Positions 24,922 through 33,258 of a stretch of DNA of 64,000 nt are shown here, one piece after another. The DNA comes from Rhizobium mesoamericanum STM3625 (GTDB lineage Bacteria > Pseudomonadota > Alphaproteobacteria > Rhizobiales > Rhizobiaceae): contig NZ_HF536773.1 of the NCBI RefSeq assembly GCF_000312665.1, positions 235,582 through 299,581 of the forward strand. The letters are read 5' to 3'. Under the pieces are notes generated by a model, which was not told the origin of the DNA, did no database searches, and was given only the letters and a program-made list of their open reading frames with translations. Made by a program: the position numbers and the translations under genes. Positions within the stretch are counted from its first letter, which is position 1. The number at the start of each line of letters is the position of its first letter.

Positions 24922-25617
24922 CTAAATTGCCTTGCCCACGAGAGAACCGATGAGCGCGGTCGAGGCCATGGCGACTGCACCCCAGAACACGACCCGGAGC
25001 GTTGGCTTAAACAGGTTCGCACCACCGGCGCGCGCGCCGACGGCGCCGAGGACCGCGAGCCCGATCAGGCACGCAACCGATACGCTCCAGACGACCATGC
25101 CCGCCGGCGAAAGCAGCGCAACGATCAAAGGCAGCGCAGCGCCGGACGAGAAGGTCGCCGCGGACGTAAGAGCCGCCTGAATCGGCCTCGCCATCACATG
25201 GCTCGCAAGCCCGAGCTCGTCACGCGCATGGGCTGCGAAAGCGTCCTTCGCCGTCATCTGCTCAGCGACCTGCCGCGCCAGATCAGGCTTGACGCCGCGC
25301 TGTTCATAGATTGCGGTAAGTTCCGCCAGTTCGGCGTCGGGTTGCGTGGCCAATTCACGGCGTTCGCGTGCTAAGTCGGCTTGTTCCGTGTCGGCCTGGG
25401 AACTCACCGATACATATTCGCCCGCCGCCATCGACATTGCACCGGCCACGAGCCCTGCGATGCCGGCAACGAGGATTTCATGTTGCGCCGTCGTCGCGGC
25501 GCCTACGCCCACGATCAGGCTGGATGTTGATATTAAGCCGTCATTGGCGCCAAGCACCGCAGCTCGAAGCCAACCGATGCGCTCAATCAGATGATTTTCA
25601 TTGTGGAGAGCTCGCAT
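24922..25617 (-). CDS. VIT family (VIT1/CCC1-like) metal transporter
   Basis: 231 residues, normal for the family. An N-terminal helix begins with LRAAVLGANDGLISTSSLIVGVG, the hallmark of VIT/CCC1 proteins, followed by GAMSMAAGEYVSVSSQADTE, a hydrophilic charged metal-binding middle (residues ~75-135) rich in Glu/Asp, and three C-terminal membrane helices. Members carry Fe2+ or Mn2+ across membranes, and bacterial versions likely export excess iron or manganese. ATG 25617 follows AGGGA eight bases upstream; a TTG directly before it is less likely. No iron box was recognised upstream. Confidence 0.9.
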   Translation of the reverse strand: MRALHNENHLIERIGWLRAAVLGANDGLISTSSLIVGVGAATTAQHEILVAGIAGLVAGAMSMAAGEYVSVSSQADTEQADLARERRELATQPDAELAELTAIYEQRGVKPDLARQVAEQMTAKDAFAAHARDELGLASHVMARPIQAALTSAATFSSGAALPLIVALLSPAGMVVWSVSVACLIGLAVLGAVGARAGGANLFKPTLRVVFWGAVAMASTALIGSLVGKAI

Positions 25618-26218
25618 CAAAATTGTCCCTGGCTCAAGTGTTTGTATTGCGAATTTTCAGATCAAATCAGTACTGACTTTTGCCAGCAGATTGATAGGCC
25701 GGTTCGTGGCGCTTCTTCGAGGCAGTTCCCAATCCCGCGTGAGCACTTCCTCATTCCACAATCCAGGCGGGGCACTTCTAAGCGAAAGGCCGAGTTAATT
25801 CCCCGTGCAAGCCGACGCCCATTTGTTCTTATGGCCAAAACTCTCTCGAAGCGGGAGCTTTTCAAGGCATCATCGAATTCTGCAACATCAACATACGCGA
25901 ACATCACTGATGGCGGTATAAGGTGAGAAACTCATTGATAATGATGAAGCGGGTCGCGACCGCCGGCTCCAGCTTCTGCTCATGGCGAACCGATCATCAT
26001 CATTACAGCAGACCTGGGTTATGACACGCCAAACGGACGATCACCATCGCGAGCCCTGAAGGCGATCAATCGGGCTCAGAGGAAGTCATTTGTCCTTCAC
26101 AAGCCAAGGTTAGACGCGTCGCCCACCATGACTTTTGGTGGACAGAACCGATGCCCATCGGCTGCTATGCATGGGTGATCGCCCCTGCACTAAAGAGCGT
26201 TGCGGAGGCGACAGCCGT
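25618..26218. other. Intergenic region without recognisable genes
   Basis: About 600 bases lie upstream of the VIT gene and downstream of the LysR gene. The first 70 bases upstream of the VIT gene are AT-rich and probably contain its promoter. I see no other feature. Confidence 0.35.
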
Positions 26219-27121
26219 CTAACCGTCTCTGGCCAGAAAATCGATGAGCGTCCGTGTCGCTGTCGAGAGACGGCGGTGTGGCGCGAAAATCAACGAGAAA
26301 GGCCGGGAACGGCCCCGTGCGAGCTCCAGTACATCGACAAGACGCCCCTGTTCGATACGGTCCCGCACGATGAAATCGTAGGTCTGGCAGATGCCCATAC
26401 CGTTTTCTGCCAGGGACACCACGCCCAGTACGTCGTCGAATACCCGGATGCGGCCGGGCGGCGTCCAGTCCACGTCGCGGCCTTCGACGTGAAACAGCCA
26501 TGGTGCGCAACGCCCTGTGCTCGGCATTACGAACGGCAGGCACTGATGTTTCGCCAGCTCTTCCACATGCCCCGGGATGCCAGCCCGTTCGAGATAATGG
26601 GGAGAAGCAACCAAACGCAAAGGCGCGTCCTCCAGCTTGCGCGCCACCAGCCCACTATCGGGCAAGGGACCGAGGCGGATTGCCAGATCGTAACCCTCCG
26701 CCACCAGATCGACATTGCGGTTGGTGATGCTCAATTCGATGTGGACTTCCGGGTAGTCATGCGTGAAGCGGTCCAGCATCGCGGGCAGCCGGTAATGACC
26801 GTAGGTCGTTGGCACGCTGATACGGACATGACCAGTCAGCGACGCGCCAGTCGACGCCTGAATCGCTCGTTCCGCATCGTCGATCATCGAAAATGCGGCA
26901 CGGGCCTGTTCGAGGTAAGCACGGCCTTCATCCGTCAGGCTTAAACGTCGGGTGGTCCGGCGCATTAGTTGCGCGCCAAGGCGGGTTTCAAGCCGCGTAA
27001 TCGCCCTGCTGAGAACCGAGGGCGTCGTAGAAAGCACAACCGCCCCTTCGGTCATCGAGCCTTTTTCAGCAACGGTGACAAATGCCTCCACGTCGCCCAA
27101 ATGATCAAACCGCCGCCCCAT
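26219..27121 (-). CDS. LysR-type transcriptional regulator
   Basis: 300 residues. The N-terminal helix-turn-helix is AFVTVAEKGSMTEGAVVLSTTPSVLSRAITRLETRLG (~residues 12-48), followed by a LysR substrate-binding domain (VRISVPTTYGHYRLPAMLDRF, SPHYLERAGIPG). It resembles the aldehyde/xenobiotic-type LysR subgroup that controls neighbouring oxidoreductases. It lies downstream of, and on the same strand as, the MoaF-like/AKR/LLM/MFS cluster (158-base gap), so it may be independent. A 22-base stretch of this gene recurs in a decayed copy at 32280-32301. Confidence 0.9.
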   Translation of the reverse strand: MGRRFDHLGDVEAFVTVAEKGSMTEGAVVLSTTPSVLSRAITRLETRLGAQLMRRTTRRLSLTDEGRAYLEQARAAFSMIDDAERAIQASTGASLTGHVRISVPTTYGHYRLPAMLDRFTHDYPEVHIELSITNRNVDLVAEGYDLAIRLGPLPDSGLVARKLEDAPLRLVASPHYLERAGIPGHVEELAKHQCLPFVMPSTGRCAPWLFHVEGRDVDWTPPGRIRVFDDVLGVVSLAENGMGICQTYDFIVRDRIEQGRLVDVLELARGRSRPFSLIFAPHRRLSTATRTLIDFLARDG

Positions 27122-27279
27122 TTTGGCCCCTTGCGAAATAAAGTGTTCTGGCCCTCGCTGTCCCGACGAGCGCTGTTATGAAGGCCCTCAAACAAAAGGC
27201 ATACCAAATGCTTGATGCGTGCAGTCTCGAGGAGGGTTCGCAAATCAGAAAATTTAGTGGGCCGATGACCGACTGGAAT

Positions 27280-27618
27280 TCACTTTAGGTCGGCAAATGC
27301 ACGCAACGTCCCGGAAAGCCGGTAGAAATCCGATTTCGGGGTCGTAAAGAAGCTTAGCGAAAAGCCCTTCTCGAAATTGTCGACATGAACGACGGTCGAG
27401 CCATCGGCCTCCTGCCAGGAGATAACGAAGTTGCCGCCATCGAGCTCCTTCCATTCGAAGGCGACTGTCGCGGTGGCGCCCTTGAGCGAACCGCCAGTGA
27501 TTTCGTAGATCAGACTGTTCTCGTCGGTGGAATAGGCGTTGGTTGCGACGAGATCTCCGTAATCGACCTCGAAGGTGCTTCCGGCGAAGGGGAAGCGAGT
27601 GGTTGTTTGTGTACTCAT
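27280..27618 (-). CDS. MoaF-related domain protein
   Basis: 112 residues with alternating beta strands and features of the small lipocalin-like MoaF domain: FEVDYGDLVATNAYS, LIYEITGGSLKGATATVAFEWKEL and NFVISWQEADGSTVVHVDNFEKG. These small barrels often sit beside AKR and LLM oxidoreductases in proteobacteria; their ligand is unknown. ATG 27618 is chosen over a start four codons earlier; the Shine-Dalgarno is weak. Last gene of the MFS-LLM-AKR-MoaF cluster, 86 bases after the AKR gene with a hairpin between. Confidence 0.65.
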   Translation of the reverse strand: MSTQTTTRFPFAGSTFEVDYGDLVATNAYSTDENSLIYEITGGSLKGATATVAFEWKELDGGNFVISWQEADGSTVVHVDNFEKGFSLSFFTTPKSDFYRLSGTLRAFADLK

Positions 27619-27669
27619 TGCGGAGTCCAATCTGCGAAGTACAAAGAGTGGGTCAGGGTGGAAATGAAC

Positions 27670-27692
27670 GGGAGGAGCACAACGCCCCTCCC
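27670..27692 (-). promoter_or_regulatory. Short hairpin between AKR and MoaF-like genes
   Basis: GGGAGG (27670-27675) and CCTCCC (27687-27692) form a 6-bp stem in the 86-base gap. It may stabilise the AKR message 3' end. Weak, as six base pairs can arise by chance. Confidence 0.25.
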
Positions 27693-27704
27693 CTTCTTCG
27701 TTTC

Positions 27705-28538
27705 TCAGGCAACCTTGTCCCAGGCGGGTGCGAGGCCGTCGGGGGAGACGATGCGACCATCGGCCTTTGCAAGGCCTTGGATTGCGCCCATTTCCTCGGC
27801 GGAAAGCGCGAAGTCGAAGATCGCGAAGTTCTCGGCGGCACGCGCCTCGCCAACCGTCTTCGACAGTGCGATAACGCCCTCCTGCTGAACCAGCCAGCGC
27901 AGAACGACTTGCGCCACCGACTTGCCATGGGTGGCGCCGATGTCCTTCAGGACGGGGTTGGTAAAGACCTTGCCGTCGGCCATGCCATAATAACCGGTGA
28001 CGGCCATGCCGGCCTTCTTGGCAGCCGCGATCACCACGTCCTGGTTCAGATAGGGGTGGTACTCGATCTGGTTGGTGACGAGCGGCGCCTTGGAGAGCTT
28101 GACCGACTCGACCATCAGCGCCGTGTTGAAGTTGGAAACGCCGATATTGCGAACCTTGCCGGCCTCTTTTACGGCGTTCAGGGCGCCGATCTGTTCGGGG
28201 AGCGACACTGCCTCGTTCGGCCAGTGCAGCAGAAGCAGGTCAACATAGTCAGTCTTCAGCTTCTTCAGGCTTTCGTCGACGGACGCGAGAAAGGCGTCGT
28301 GCCTGTAGTTCTCCACCCAGACCTTGGTGGTCAGGAAGATATCACTGCGCGCGACGCCCGAGCCTGCGATCGCTTGGCCGACCTCGGCCTCGTTGCCGTA
28401 GATCTGGGCGGTATCGACGTGGCGGAAGCCGACCTTCAGCGCATGCGGCAGAATCCTGAGCACGTCCGCGCCAGGCATGCGGAAGGTGCCGAACCCGAGG
28501 GCCGGAATGGTGGCTCCATTGGCGGTCACATTATGCAT
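27705..28538 (-). CDS. Aldo/keto reductase
   Basis: 277 residues, a standard AKR (beta/alpha)8 barrel using NADPH to reduce aldehydes and ketones. The catalytic tetrad is visible: Asp in FRHVDTAQIYGNE with the Tyr four residues later, Lys in LTTKVW, and His in LLLLHWPN. GKVRNIGVSNF and the C-terminal ALSKTVGEARAAEN bind the cofactor. Starts 15 bases after the LLM gene stop, so the two are coupled. The DkgA/2,5-diketogluconate-reductase subgroup is likely; the substrate cannot be fixed. Confidence 0.93.
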   Translation of the reverse strand: MHNVTANGATIPALGFGTFRMPGADVLRILPHALKVGFRHVDTAQIYGNEAEVGQAIAGSGVARSDIFLTTKVWVENYRHDAFLASVDESLKKLKTDYVDLLLLHWPNEAVSLPEQIGALNAVKEAGKVRNIGVSNFNTALMVESVKLSKAPLVTNQIEYHPYLNQDVVIAAAKKAGMAVTGYYGMADGKVFTNPVLKDIGATHGKSVAQVVLRWLVQQEGVIALSKTVGEARAAENFAIFDFALSAEEMGAIQGLAKADGRIVSPDGLAPAWDKVA

Positions 28539-28553
28539 AGTTCACTCCTTTGG

Positions 28554-29579
28554 TTATTCCGCAGCGCTCTTCGCCGGGGAGGATTGGGACTTGAGAGCAG
28601 GCAGGACGTCGCGCGCCAGTTCATCGATCACCTCGTTGAGGGGCCGTCGCGACGGCCGCAGAAGAAGCGCCAGATGATCAACGCCGGCGTCTTCTACAGC
28701 TTGCAGATGATCGATGAAGCCGTTGCGCCCGATGCGCGCGCCAAAGCGGCGCGCCGTCGCTGGTTCGGCTGGATCGTCGGCGAGATCGAGATGGAAAGCG
28801 CTTACGAATACACCGCGCGGCAGGCCGAGGAACTTGCAAGCAGAGTTCCAGTCGCTCGCCTGGGCGGCGAGCTGCTCCAGCCCGTTCGGATAAACGAACC
28901 GGCCCTGCATGTTCGCCGTGATCCAGTCCGCAGACTGGCGGCCCTGCCCGGCGATGATCATCGGGATGTGGGTTTGCCGGGGTTTGGGCAGCAGATCGAG
29001 GCTCGGTTCGATCCGGCCGTCGCCGATCGGAAGGCCGCCGGTCTTCCAGGCATCGCGCAGATAGGAGACAGCGCGACGGAAGGCTTCGCCGCGGTTCTCG
29101 AAATTAAGGCCGAGCAGCGGATATTCCACGGGCCGGTCGCCGGAAGCGACGCCGAGGATCAGGCGCCCCCCGGAAAGCTGATCGACGGAGGCGGCCGCCT
29201 TGGCGACCATCATCGGGTGACGCAGCGGCAGGACGATCGCCGCCGTGCCCAAGGCGACGTTTTCGGTGATGCCTGCGAGGAAGCCGAGATTGACGAAGGG
29301 GTCGTAGACGGACCCGGCGTCGCCGAAATTCTTGGGATCGAATACCGGCACGTCGCGCATCCAGACGGCGGCGAAACCCGAACGATCGACCTGGCGAACG
29401 AGATCGGGATAACGCGCGAGATCGGGAACGCCGAAGGGGCGTTTCTCCCTGACGCGCTGTTCTTCCCGTCCAGGCGACCAGTCGTTGTCGAGGGGAAGCT
29501 CGATGCCAAGCGTCAGGCCGCCTTCCGGTTTGCGGATGCGGTCGAGTGCACAGAACTGGCCGGCTTTGAACGTAGACAT
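28554..29579 (-). CDS. LLM-class flavin-dependent oxidoreductase (luciferase-like)
   Basis: 341 residues, TIM-barrel luciferase-like monooxygenase or dehydrogenase using FMN or F420; in rhizobia FMN is usual. Conserved parts include TLGIELPLDNDW, FAAVWMRDVPVFDP, GTAAIVLPLRHPMMVAKAAASVDQLSGGRLILGVASGD, and the C-terminal helix. ATG 29579 has CGGAG eight bases upstream; a much longer upstream frame is arginine-rich and spurious. It follows the MFS gene by 65 bases containing a strong hairpin. Confidence 0.9.
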   Translation of the reverse strand: MSTFKAGQFCALDRIRKPEGGLTLGIELPLDNDWSPGREEQRVREKRPFGVPDLARYPDLVRQVDRSGFAAVWMRDVPVFDPKNFGDAGSVYDPFVNLGFLAGITENVALGTAAIVLPLRHPMMVAKAAASVDQLSGGRLILGVASGDRPVEYPLLGLNFENRGEAFRRAVSYLRDAWKTGGLPIGDGRIEPSLDLLPKPRQTHIPMIIAGQGRQSADWITANMQGRFVYPNGLEQLAAQASDWNSACKFLGLPRGVFVSAFHLDLADDPAEPATARRFGARIGRNGFIDHLQAVEDAGVDHLALLLRPSRRPLNEVIDELARDVLPALKSQSSPAKSAAE

Positions 29580-29610
29580 GAGAATTCTCCGAGGTGAGGA
29601 TCGAAAGCTG

Positions 29611-29633
29611 GCCCGGCGCGGTTCGCGCCGGGC
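29611..29633 (-). promoter_or_regulatory. Strong intercistronic hairpin between MFS and LLM genes
   Basis: GCCCGGCGCG (29611-29620) and CGCGCCGGGC (29624-29633) give a perfect 10-bp GC-rich stem with a 3-base loop. No T-run follows on the minus strand. Probably an mRNA-processing or attenuating element that separates MFS from LLM-AKR expression. Confidence 0.5.
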
Positions 29634-29644
29634 AACCGGAAGGC

Positions 29645-30829
29645 TCAAGCCGCCTTCAGGACCGGGGCCGCCGTGCGGCGGTCGAGAGCGCCGCTCCAAA
29701 TGGTCAGAAGCAGGGCGACGACGACGAGGATCGCACCGACCCAGGGGGTCGCGCCGAGACCGAGCGGGGATTCGACCACAAGGCCGCCGAGCCATGCGCC
29801 GATGGCAATGCCGAGATTGAAGGCGGCGATGTTGAGCGCCGAGGCGACATCGACGGCGCCGGGACGGTGTTCCTTGGCCAGCTTCACGACATAGAGCTGC
29901 AGGCCGGGCACATTGCCGAACTGGAGGAAGCCGAGCGCCGCAAGGGTGACGATGGCCAGGACCGGGGAAACCGCGGTGAAGGTAAGCATAACGAGCACGA
30001 TGGCTTGCAGGATGAACAGGCCAATCAGCGCCTTGACCGGGTTGTGGTTGGCGATCTTTCCCCCGGCAATGTTGCCGATCGCAATGGCTATACCATAGAG
30101 CACGAGGATCAGGCTGACGCTCTGTTCGGAGAAGCCGGTGATTTCCTGCAGGATCGGCGCCAGGAACGTGAAGGTGACGAAGGTGCCGCCGTAGCCGAGC
30201 GCAGTCATGCCAAAGACGATCAGCAAGCGGCCGGAACCGAGCACCCGCACCTGGTCGAGAAGACTTGCCGGCGGCGCTTTCTTTATATTGTGCGGCAAGA
30301 GGGCTGCAATCGCGACGAAGGCGATGACGCCAAGCGCGGCAACGGCCCAGAAAGTCGCACGCCAGCCGAGGATCTGGCCAATATAAGTGCCGAGCGGTAC
30401 GCCGGTAACGATGGCAACCGTCAGGCCCATGAACATCATGGCAATCGCCGAAGCGCGGCGATTTTCAGGCACGAGATCGGCGGCGATGGTCGAGCCGACG
30501 GAGAAGAAGACGCCATGGGCGAAGGCGGCCAGCACGCGGGCGACGAGCAGCAGCTCATAGCTCGGCGACAACGCGGCAACTGTGTTGCCGACGATGAACA
30601 GTGCCATCAGGCCGAGGAGCAGCGGCTTGCGCTCGATCCTGCTGGTCAAGGCGGTGAGGATCGGCGCGCCGAAGGTGACGCCAAGCGCATAGACGCTGAC
30701 GATCAGCCCAGCAAGCGGCAGGCTGATATGGAGATTGTTTGCGACGGTCGGCAAGAGCCCGACAATCACGAATTCCGTGGTCCCGATCGCGTAGGCCGCG
30801 ATCGTCAATGCAAAAATGGCTATGGGCAT
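29645..30829 (-). CDS. MFS transporter (DHA1 family efflux type)
   Basis: 394 residues with about 12 transmembrane segments. The GTTEFVIVGLLPTVANNLHIS N-terminus and the loop LTSRIERKPLLLG are typical of AraJ/YdhP-like drug or arabinose efflux members of DHA1. ATG 30829 is chosen because AGAGGA lies eight bases upstream; a 38-residue upstream extension is hydrophobic but has no ribosome binding site. First gene of the minus-strand cluster and divergent from a LysR gene that probably controls it. Confidence 0.9.
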   Translation of the reverse strand: MPIAIFALTIAAYAIGTTEFVIVGLLPTVANNLHISLPLAGLIVSVYALGVTFGAPILTALTSRIERKPLLLGLMALFIVGNTVAALSPSYELLLVARVLAAFAHGVFFSVGSTIAADLVPENRRASAIAMMFMGLTVAIVTGVPLGTYIGQILGWRATFWAVAALGVIAFVAIAALLPHNIKKAPPASLLDQVRVLGSGRLLIVFGMTALGYGGTFVTFTFLAPILQEITGFSEQSVSLILVLYGIAIAIGNIAGGKIANHNPVKALIGLFILQAIVLVMLTFTAVSPVLAIVTLAALGFLQFGNVPGLQLYVVKLAKEHRPGAVDVASALNIAAFNLGIAIGAWLGGLVVESPLGLGATPWVGAILVVVALLLTIWSGALDRRTAAPVLKAA

Positions 30830-30953
30830 AACAAGGTCCTCTCCCCTCCCTGTCCAGGCAAGGGTTGCTGAGACAGCGGCGCTGTCGGTTGAAGGATTGG
30901 GGGCAATATGAGCGGAGAGGGCTTGAATGATAATCGAGAGCATTGGATAAATA

Positions 30954-30974
30954 CCTGTGAATTTGTTTCATAGG
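30954..30974. promoter_or_regulatory. LysR-type palindrome between MFS and lysR
   Basis: CCTGTGAA (30954-30961), 5 bases, then TTCATAGG (30967-30974) form an inverted repeat matching 7 of 8. It sits 9 bases upstream of the lysR start at 30983 and about 125 bases from the MFS start, the normal location of a LysR recognition site that serves autoregulation and divergent activation. Confidence 0.45.
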
Positions 30975-30982
30975 CAGACACA

Positions 30983-31906
30983 ATGGACAATCGTGCAGGC
31001 GAGATGGAAGTCTTTGTAACGGCAGCAGAATTGCAGAGCTTTTCTGCCGCCGGGCGGCGTCTGAAGATGTCGCCGTCGGCTGTCAGCAAGCTCGTGACGC
31101 GCATCGAGGATCGGCTCGGCACCCGCCTGCTGGTCCGTTCGACCCGGATGATGACGCTGACGCCGGAAGGCGAAGTCTACCTCGCCAGGGCACGGCGCAT
31201 TCTGGCGGAGATTGCTGAAACCGAGCAGATCGTCGCCGGCGGCGGCAGGATGGTTCCGCGCGGGCTGCTGCGCGTCAACGCCTCGGTTGGCTTCGGAGAA
31301 CGATACCTTGTTCCACTGATCCCAAATTTTCTGGCGCTCTATCCGGAAGTGCAGCTCGACGTCTCGCTGACGGACGGCATCATCGGCCTGATCGAGGAGC
31401 GTACCGATATCGCCATCCGGTCGGGGGCCATGGACGACTCGTCTCTAAAGGCTCGCAAGCTTCTCGAAAGCCGGCGGGTCATCGTTGCGGCGCCGGCGTA
31501 TCTTGCGACGAAAGGCATCCCGACGAGTCCGCAGGATCTCGCCCACCACAATTGCCTCAGCTTCAACTTCCGCCGCGCCCTGAACGAATGGCCATTCCGG
31601 AACCCCGGCTCGCCGGATGTCTACCGCCTGCCTGTCGCGGGCGATACAAGCGTCAACAGCGGCATGATCATGCGCCGGCTCTGCCTTGCCGGCAGCGGCC
31701 TAGGCAGGGTGGGTCAATTCCACGTGCAGCCCGACATCGACGCTGGAAGGCTGATACCAGTGCTGGAAGAATACAACCCTGAGGACATAGAGCAGATTCA
31801 TGCTGTTTTCGCTGGACATGAACATCTTGCAGCTCGCATCCGCGCGTTCATGGACTTCCTGAAAGAGCATCTCGCAGATGAAGGGAAGTCGGCGCCCATT
31901 CTGTAG
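30983..31906 (+). CDS. LysR-type transcriptional regulator
   Basis: 307 residues. N-terminal helix-turn-helix: FVTAAELQSFSAAGRRLKMSPSAVSKLVTRIEDRLG (~residues 10-46); then LysR substrate-binding domain (LRVNASVGFGERYLVPLIPNF). The subgroup is the aldehyde/drug-efflux type often found beside MFS and AKR genes. Divergent from the MFS-LLM-AKR-MoaF cluster with a palindrome in between, so that cluster is its likely target. Confidence 0.92.
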   Translation: MDNRAGEMEVFVTAAELQSFSAAGRRLKMSPSAVSKLVTRIEDRLGTRLLVRSTRMMTLTPEGEVYLARARRILAEIAETEQIVAGGGRMVPRGLLRVNASVGFGERYLVPLIPNFLALYPEVQLDVSLTDGIIGLIEERTDIAIRSGAMDDSSLKARKLLESRRVIVAAPAYLATKGIPTSPQDLAHHNCLSFNFRRALNEWPFRNPGSPDVYRLPVAGDTSVNSGMIMRRLCLAGSGLGRVGQFHVQPDIDAGRLIPVLEEYNPEDIEQIHAVFAGHEHLAARIRAFMDFLKEHLADEGKSAPIL

Positions 31907-31920
31907 AGCCGCTTCCAAAG

Positions 31921-31991
31921 GGCAGGTTTTTGGATTAGCGTCACGCTTTCGATGACCGATTTTAGACGGAATACCCCAAAAACTATCTGCC
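31921..31991. repeat. Imperfect inverted repeat, about 71 bp
   Basis: GGCAGGTTTTTGG (31921-31933) is mirrored by CCAAAAAC-TAT-CTGCC (31976-31991), identical apart from a 3-base bulge. An inner GTCA/TGAC pair adds to the stem. It could be a lysR transcript terminator, a small RNA hairpin or a miniature inverted-repeat element. No target duplication was identified. Confidence 0.35.
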
Positions 31992-32245
31992 AAGCGCATG
32001 GCGCATAGCTGGGTCAAGAATTTTTGCCTATGATAATTATATGGCTTTCCGACCGAAGTGGGCAGCCATCGGCCGGGCTTCGAATGCGATCGCCCATGCT
32101 CTCTTCCCCAAGCGCGCCTGCGGGAATTGCTCCATTCCTTTCTTGTCTCTTGGATTTTTTGGGAATGTGCCCGCCTGCGCCCGGCGCGTTGTACCTAACG
32201 CCGTTAGCCTACGATCTTGAACTGCTGTCATAGGGGGCAAAGGAC

Positions 32246-32301
32246 TGTCAGCGGCGGTCCGGTCGGACCCTGACTCGCCCGTTCCGCATCGTCGATCATC
32301 G
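32246..32301 (-). pseudogene. Scrap of a LysR-type regulator gene
   Basis: The minus strand reads MIDDAERASQGPTGPPLT, which aligns with MIDDAERAIQASTGASLT in the LysR protein encoded at 26219-27121. At DNA level 32280-32301 is identical for 22 bases to 26868-26889. Nothing else of the gene is recognisable around it, so it looks like the rest of a deleted or rearranged regulator that once stood divergent from the DJ-1 gene. Confidence 0.5.
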
Positions 32302-32382
32302 GGCGAGCGGGACAGGAGGGCTGTCCGTTGTGGGCGCGGCGGCGTGCTGTCCGTCGCCATTCTGTCCTTTTGCGAACAAATG

Positions 32383-32401
32383 AATTGTCCAGCGGCCAAT
32401 T
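32383..32401. promoter_or_regulatory. Small palindrome upstream of DJ-1/PfpI gene
   Basis: AATTGTCC, 3 bases, GGCCAATT are inverted repeats matching 7 of 8, about 80 bases before the DJ-1 gene start. A plausible operator, perhaps for the regulator whose scrap lies next to it. Confidence 0.3.
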
Positions 32402-32481
32402 TATCCGCCTTTTCGGCTTTAATATATTCACGTCATTGAATGCGATCGATCCACCGTCATCCCGGATTTCAGGAGCAAATC

Positions 32482-33174
32482 ATGACAAGCGCACCGCAGC
32501 CCATCAAACCGGTTCTCTTCGTCCTGACCAGCCATGGCTTCAAAGGCGAAACGGGCGAACCCACCGGCTTCTACCTCGGCGAAGTCACCCATCCGCTCGC
32601 CATGCTCGATGAAGCTGGCATCCCCGTTGAGTTCGCCTCGATCGACGGCGGCGAGCCGCCCGTGGACGGTCTCGACCTCAACGATGCGATCAACACACGC
32701 TACTGGAACAGCGAAGGCTTTCGGCACGCGATCCGGACAACTCAGCGCCTCGCCGACGTGAAACCGGGAGATTACTCCGCCATCTTCTTCGCCGGTGGCC
32801 ACGGCGCGATGTGGGACTTCCCGACAAGCCCGGCCGTAAACAGCGTCGCTGGCGATATCTACGAGGCGGGCGGTGTCGTCGCTGCCGTCTGTCACGGCCC
32901 CGCCGCACTGGTCAACATCACGCTCAGCAACGGAGCACATCTTGTCGCCGGCAAGAATGTCGCCGCCTTCACCGATGACGAGGAGCGCGCCGTCAAGCTC
33001 GACAAGGTCGTGCCCTTCCTGCTCGCAAGCACACTTGCCGCCCGCGGCGCACATCATCATCCGGCCGCCGACTGGACAGCCAAGGTCGTCGTCGACGGAA
33101 GGCTCGTCACCGGCCAGAACCCGCAATCGGCGACCGGCGTCGGCGAGGCGCTCCGCGACCTGCTGACCGCGTAA
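32482..33174 (+). CDS. DJ-1/PfpI family protein (class I glutamine-amidotransferase-like)
   Basis: 230 residues. The nucleophile elbow is AAVCHGPAALV (Cys around residue 136), with FFAGGHGAMWDFP before it and DDEERAVKLDKVVPFLL as the cap. Family members are chaperones, glyoxalases (glyoxalase III) or deglycases in the cytoplasm. AGGAGC precedes the ATG at 32482. Immediately downstream lies a second, frameshifted family member with a signal peptide. Confidence 0.9.
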   Translation: MTSAPQPIKPVLFVLTSHGFKGETGEPTGFYLGEVTHPLAMLDEAGIPVEFASIDGGEPPVDGLDLNDAINTRYWNSEGFRHAIRTTQRLADVKPGDYSAIFFAGGHGAMWDFPTSPAVNSVAGDIYEAGGVVAAVCHGPAALVNITLSNGAHLVAGKNVAAFTDDEERAVKLDKVVPFLLASTLAARGAHHHPAADWTAKVVVDGRLVTGQNPQSATGVGEALRDLLTA

Positions 33175-33258
33175 CCGGCATCAACCCGCATCACCAACCA
33201 CACGTCATGGACCTTCCCTGCCATGCTGGCAGAGAATGGCTTTCGCATGGAGAAAAAC

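Larger units (their letters stand above)
31907..32481. other. Non-coding stretch with gene scraps and inverted repeat
   Basis: Between lysR and the DJ-1 gene no intact gene was found. It holds an imperfect inverted repeat at 31921-31991, a remnant of a LysR gene at 32246-32301, and a small palindrome at 32383-32401 near the DJ-1 promoter. A 59-codon open frame from 32041 has no family resemblance. Confidence 0.4.

Noticed and set aside
27543-29597. 684-codon plus-strand open frame over the AKR and LLM genes
   Set aside because: Composition and lack of domains show it is the high-GC shadow of two recognisable minus-strand genes.
29594-30871. 425-codon plus-strand frame over the MFS gene
   Set aside because: Very polar, repeat-poor antisense shadow of a hydrophobic transporter.
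32041-32220. Possible 59-residue protein upstream of the DJ-1 gene
   Set aside because: No ribosome binding site or family resemblance, and it lies among decayed sequences.
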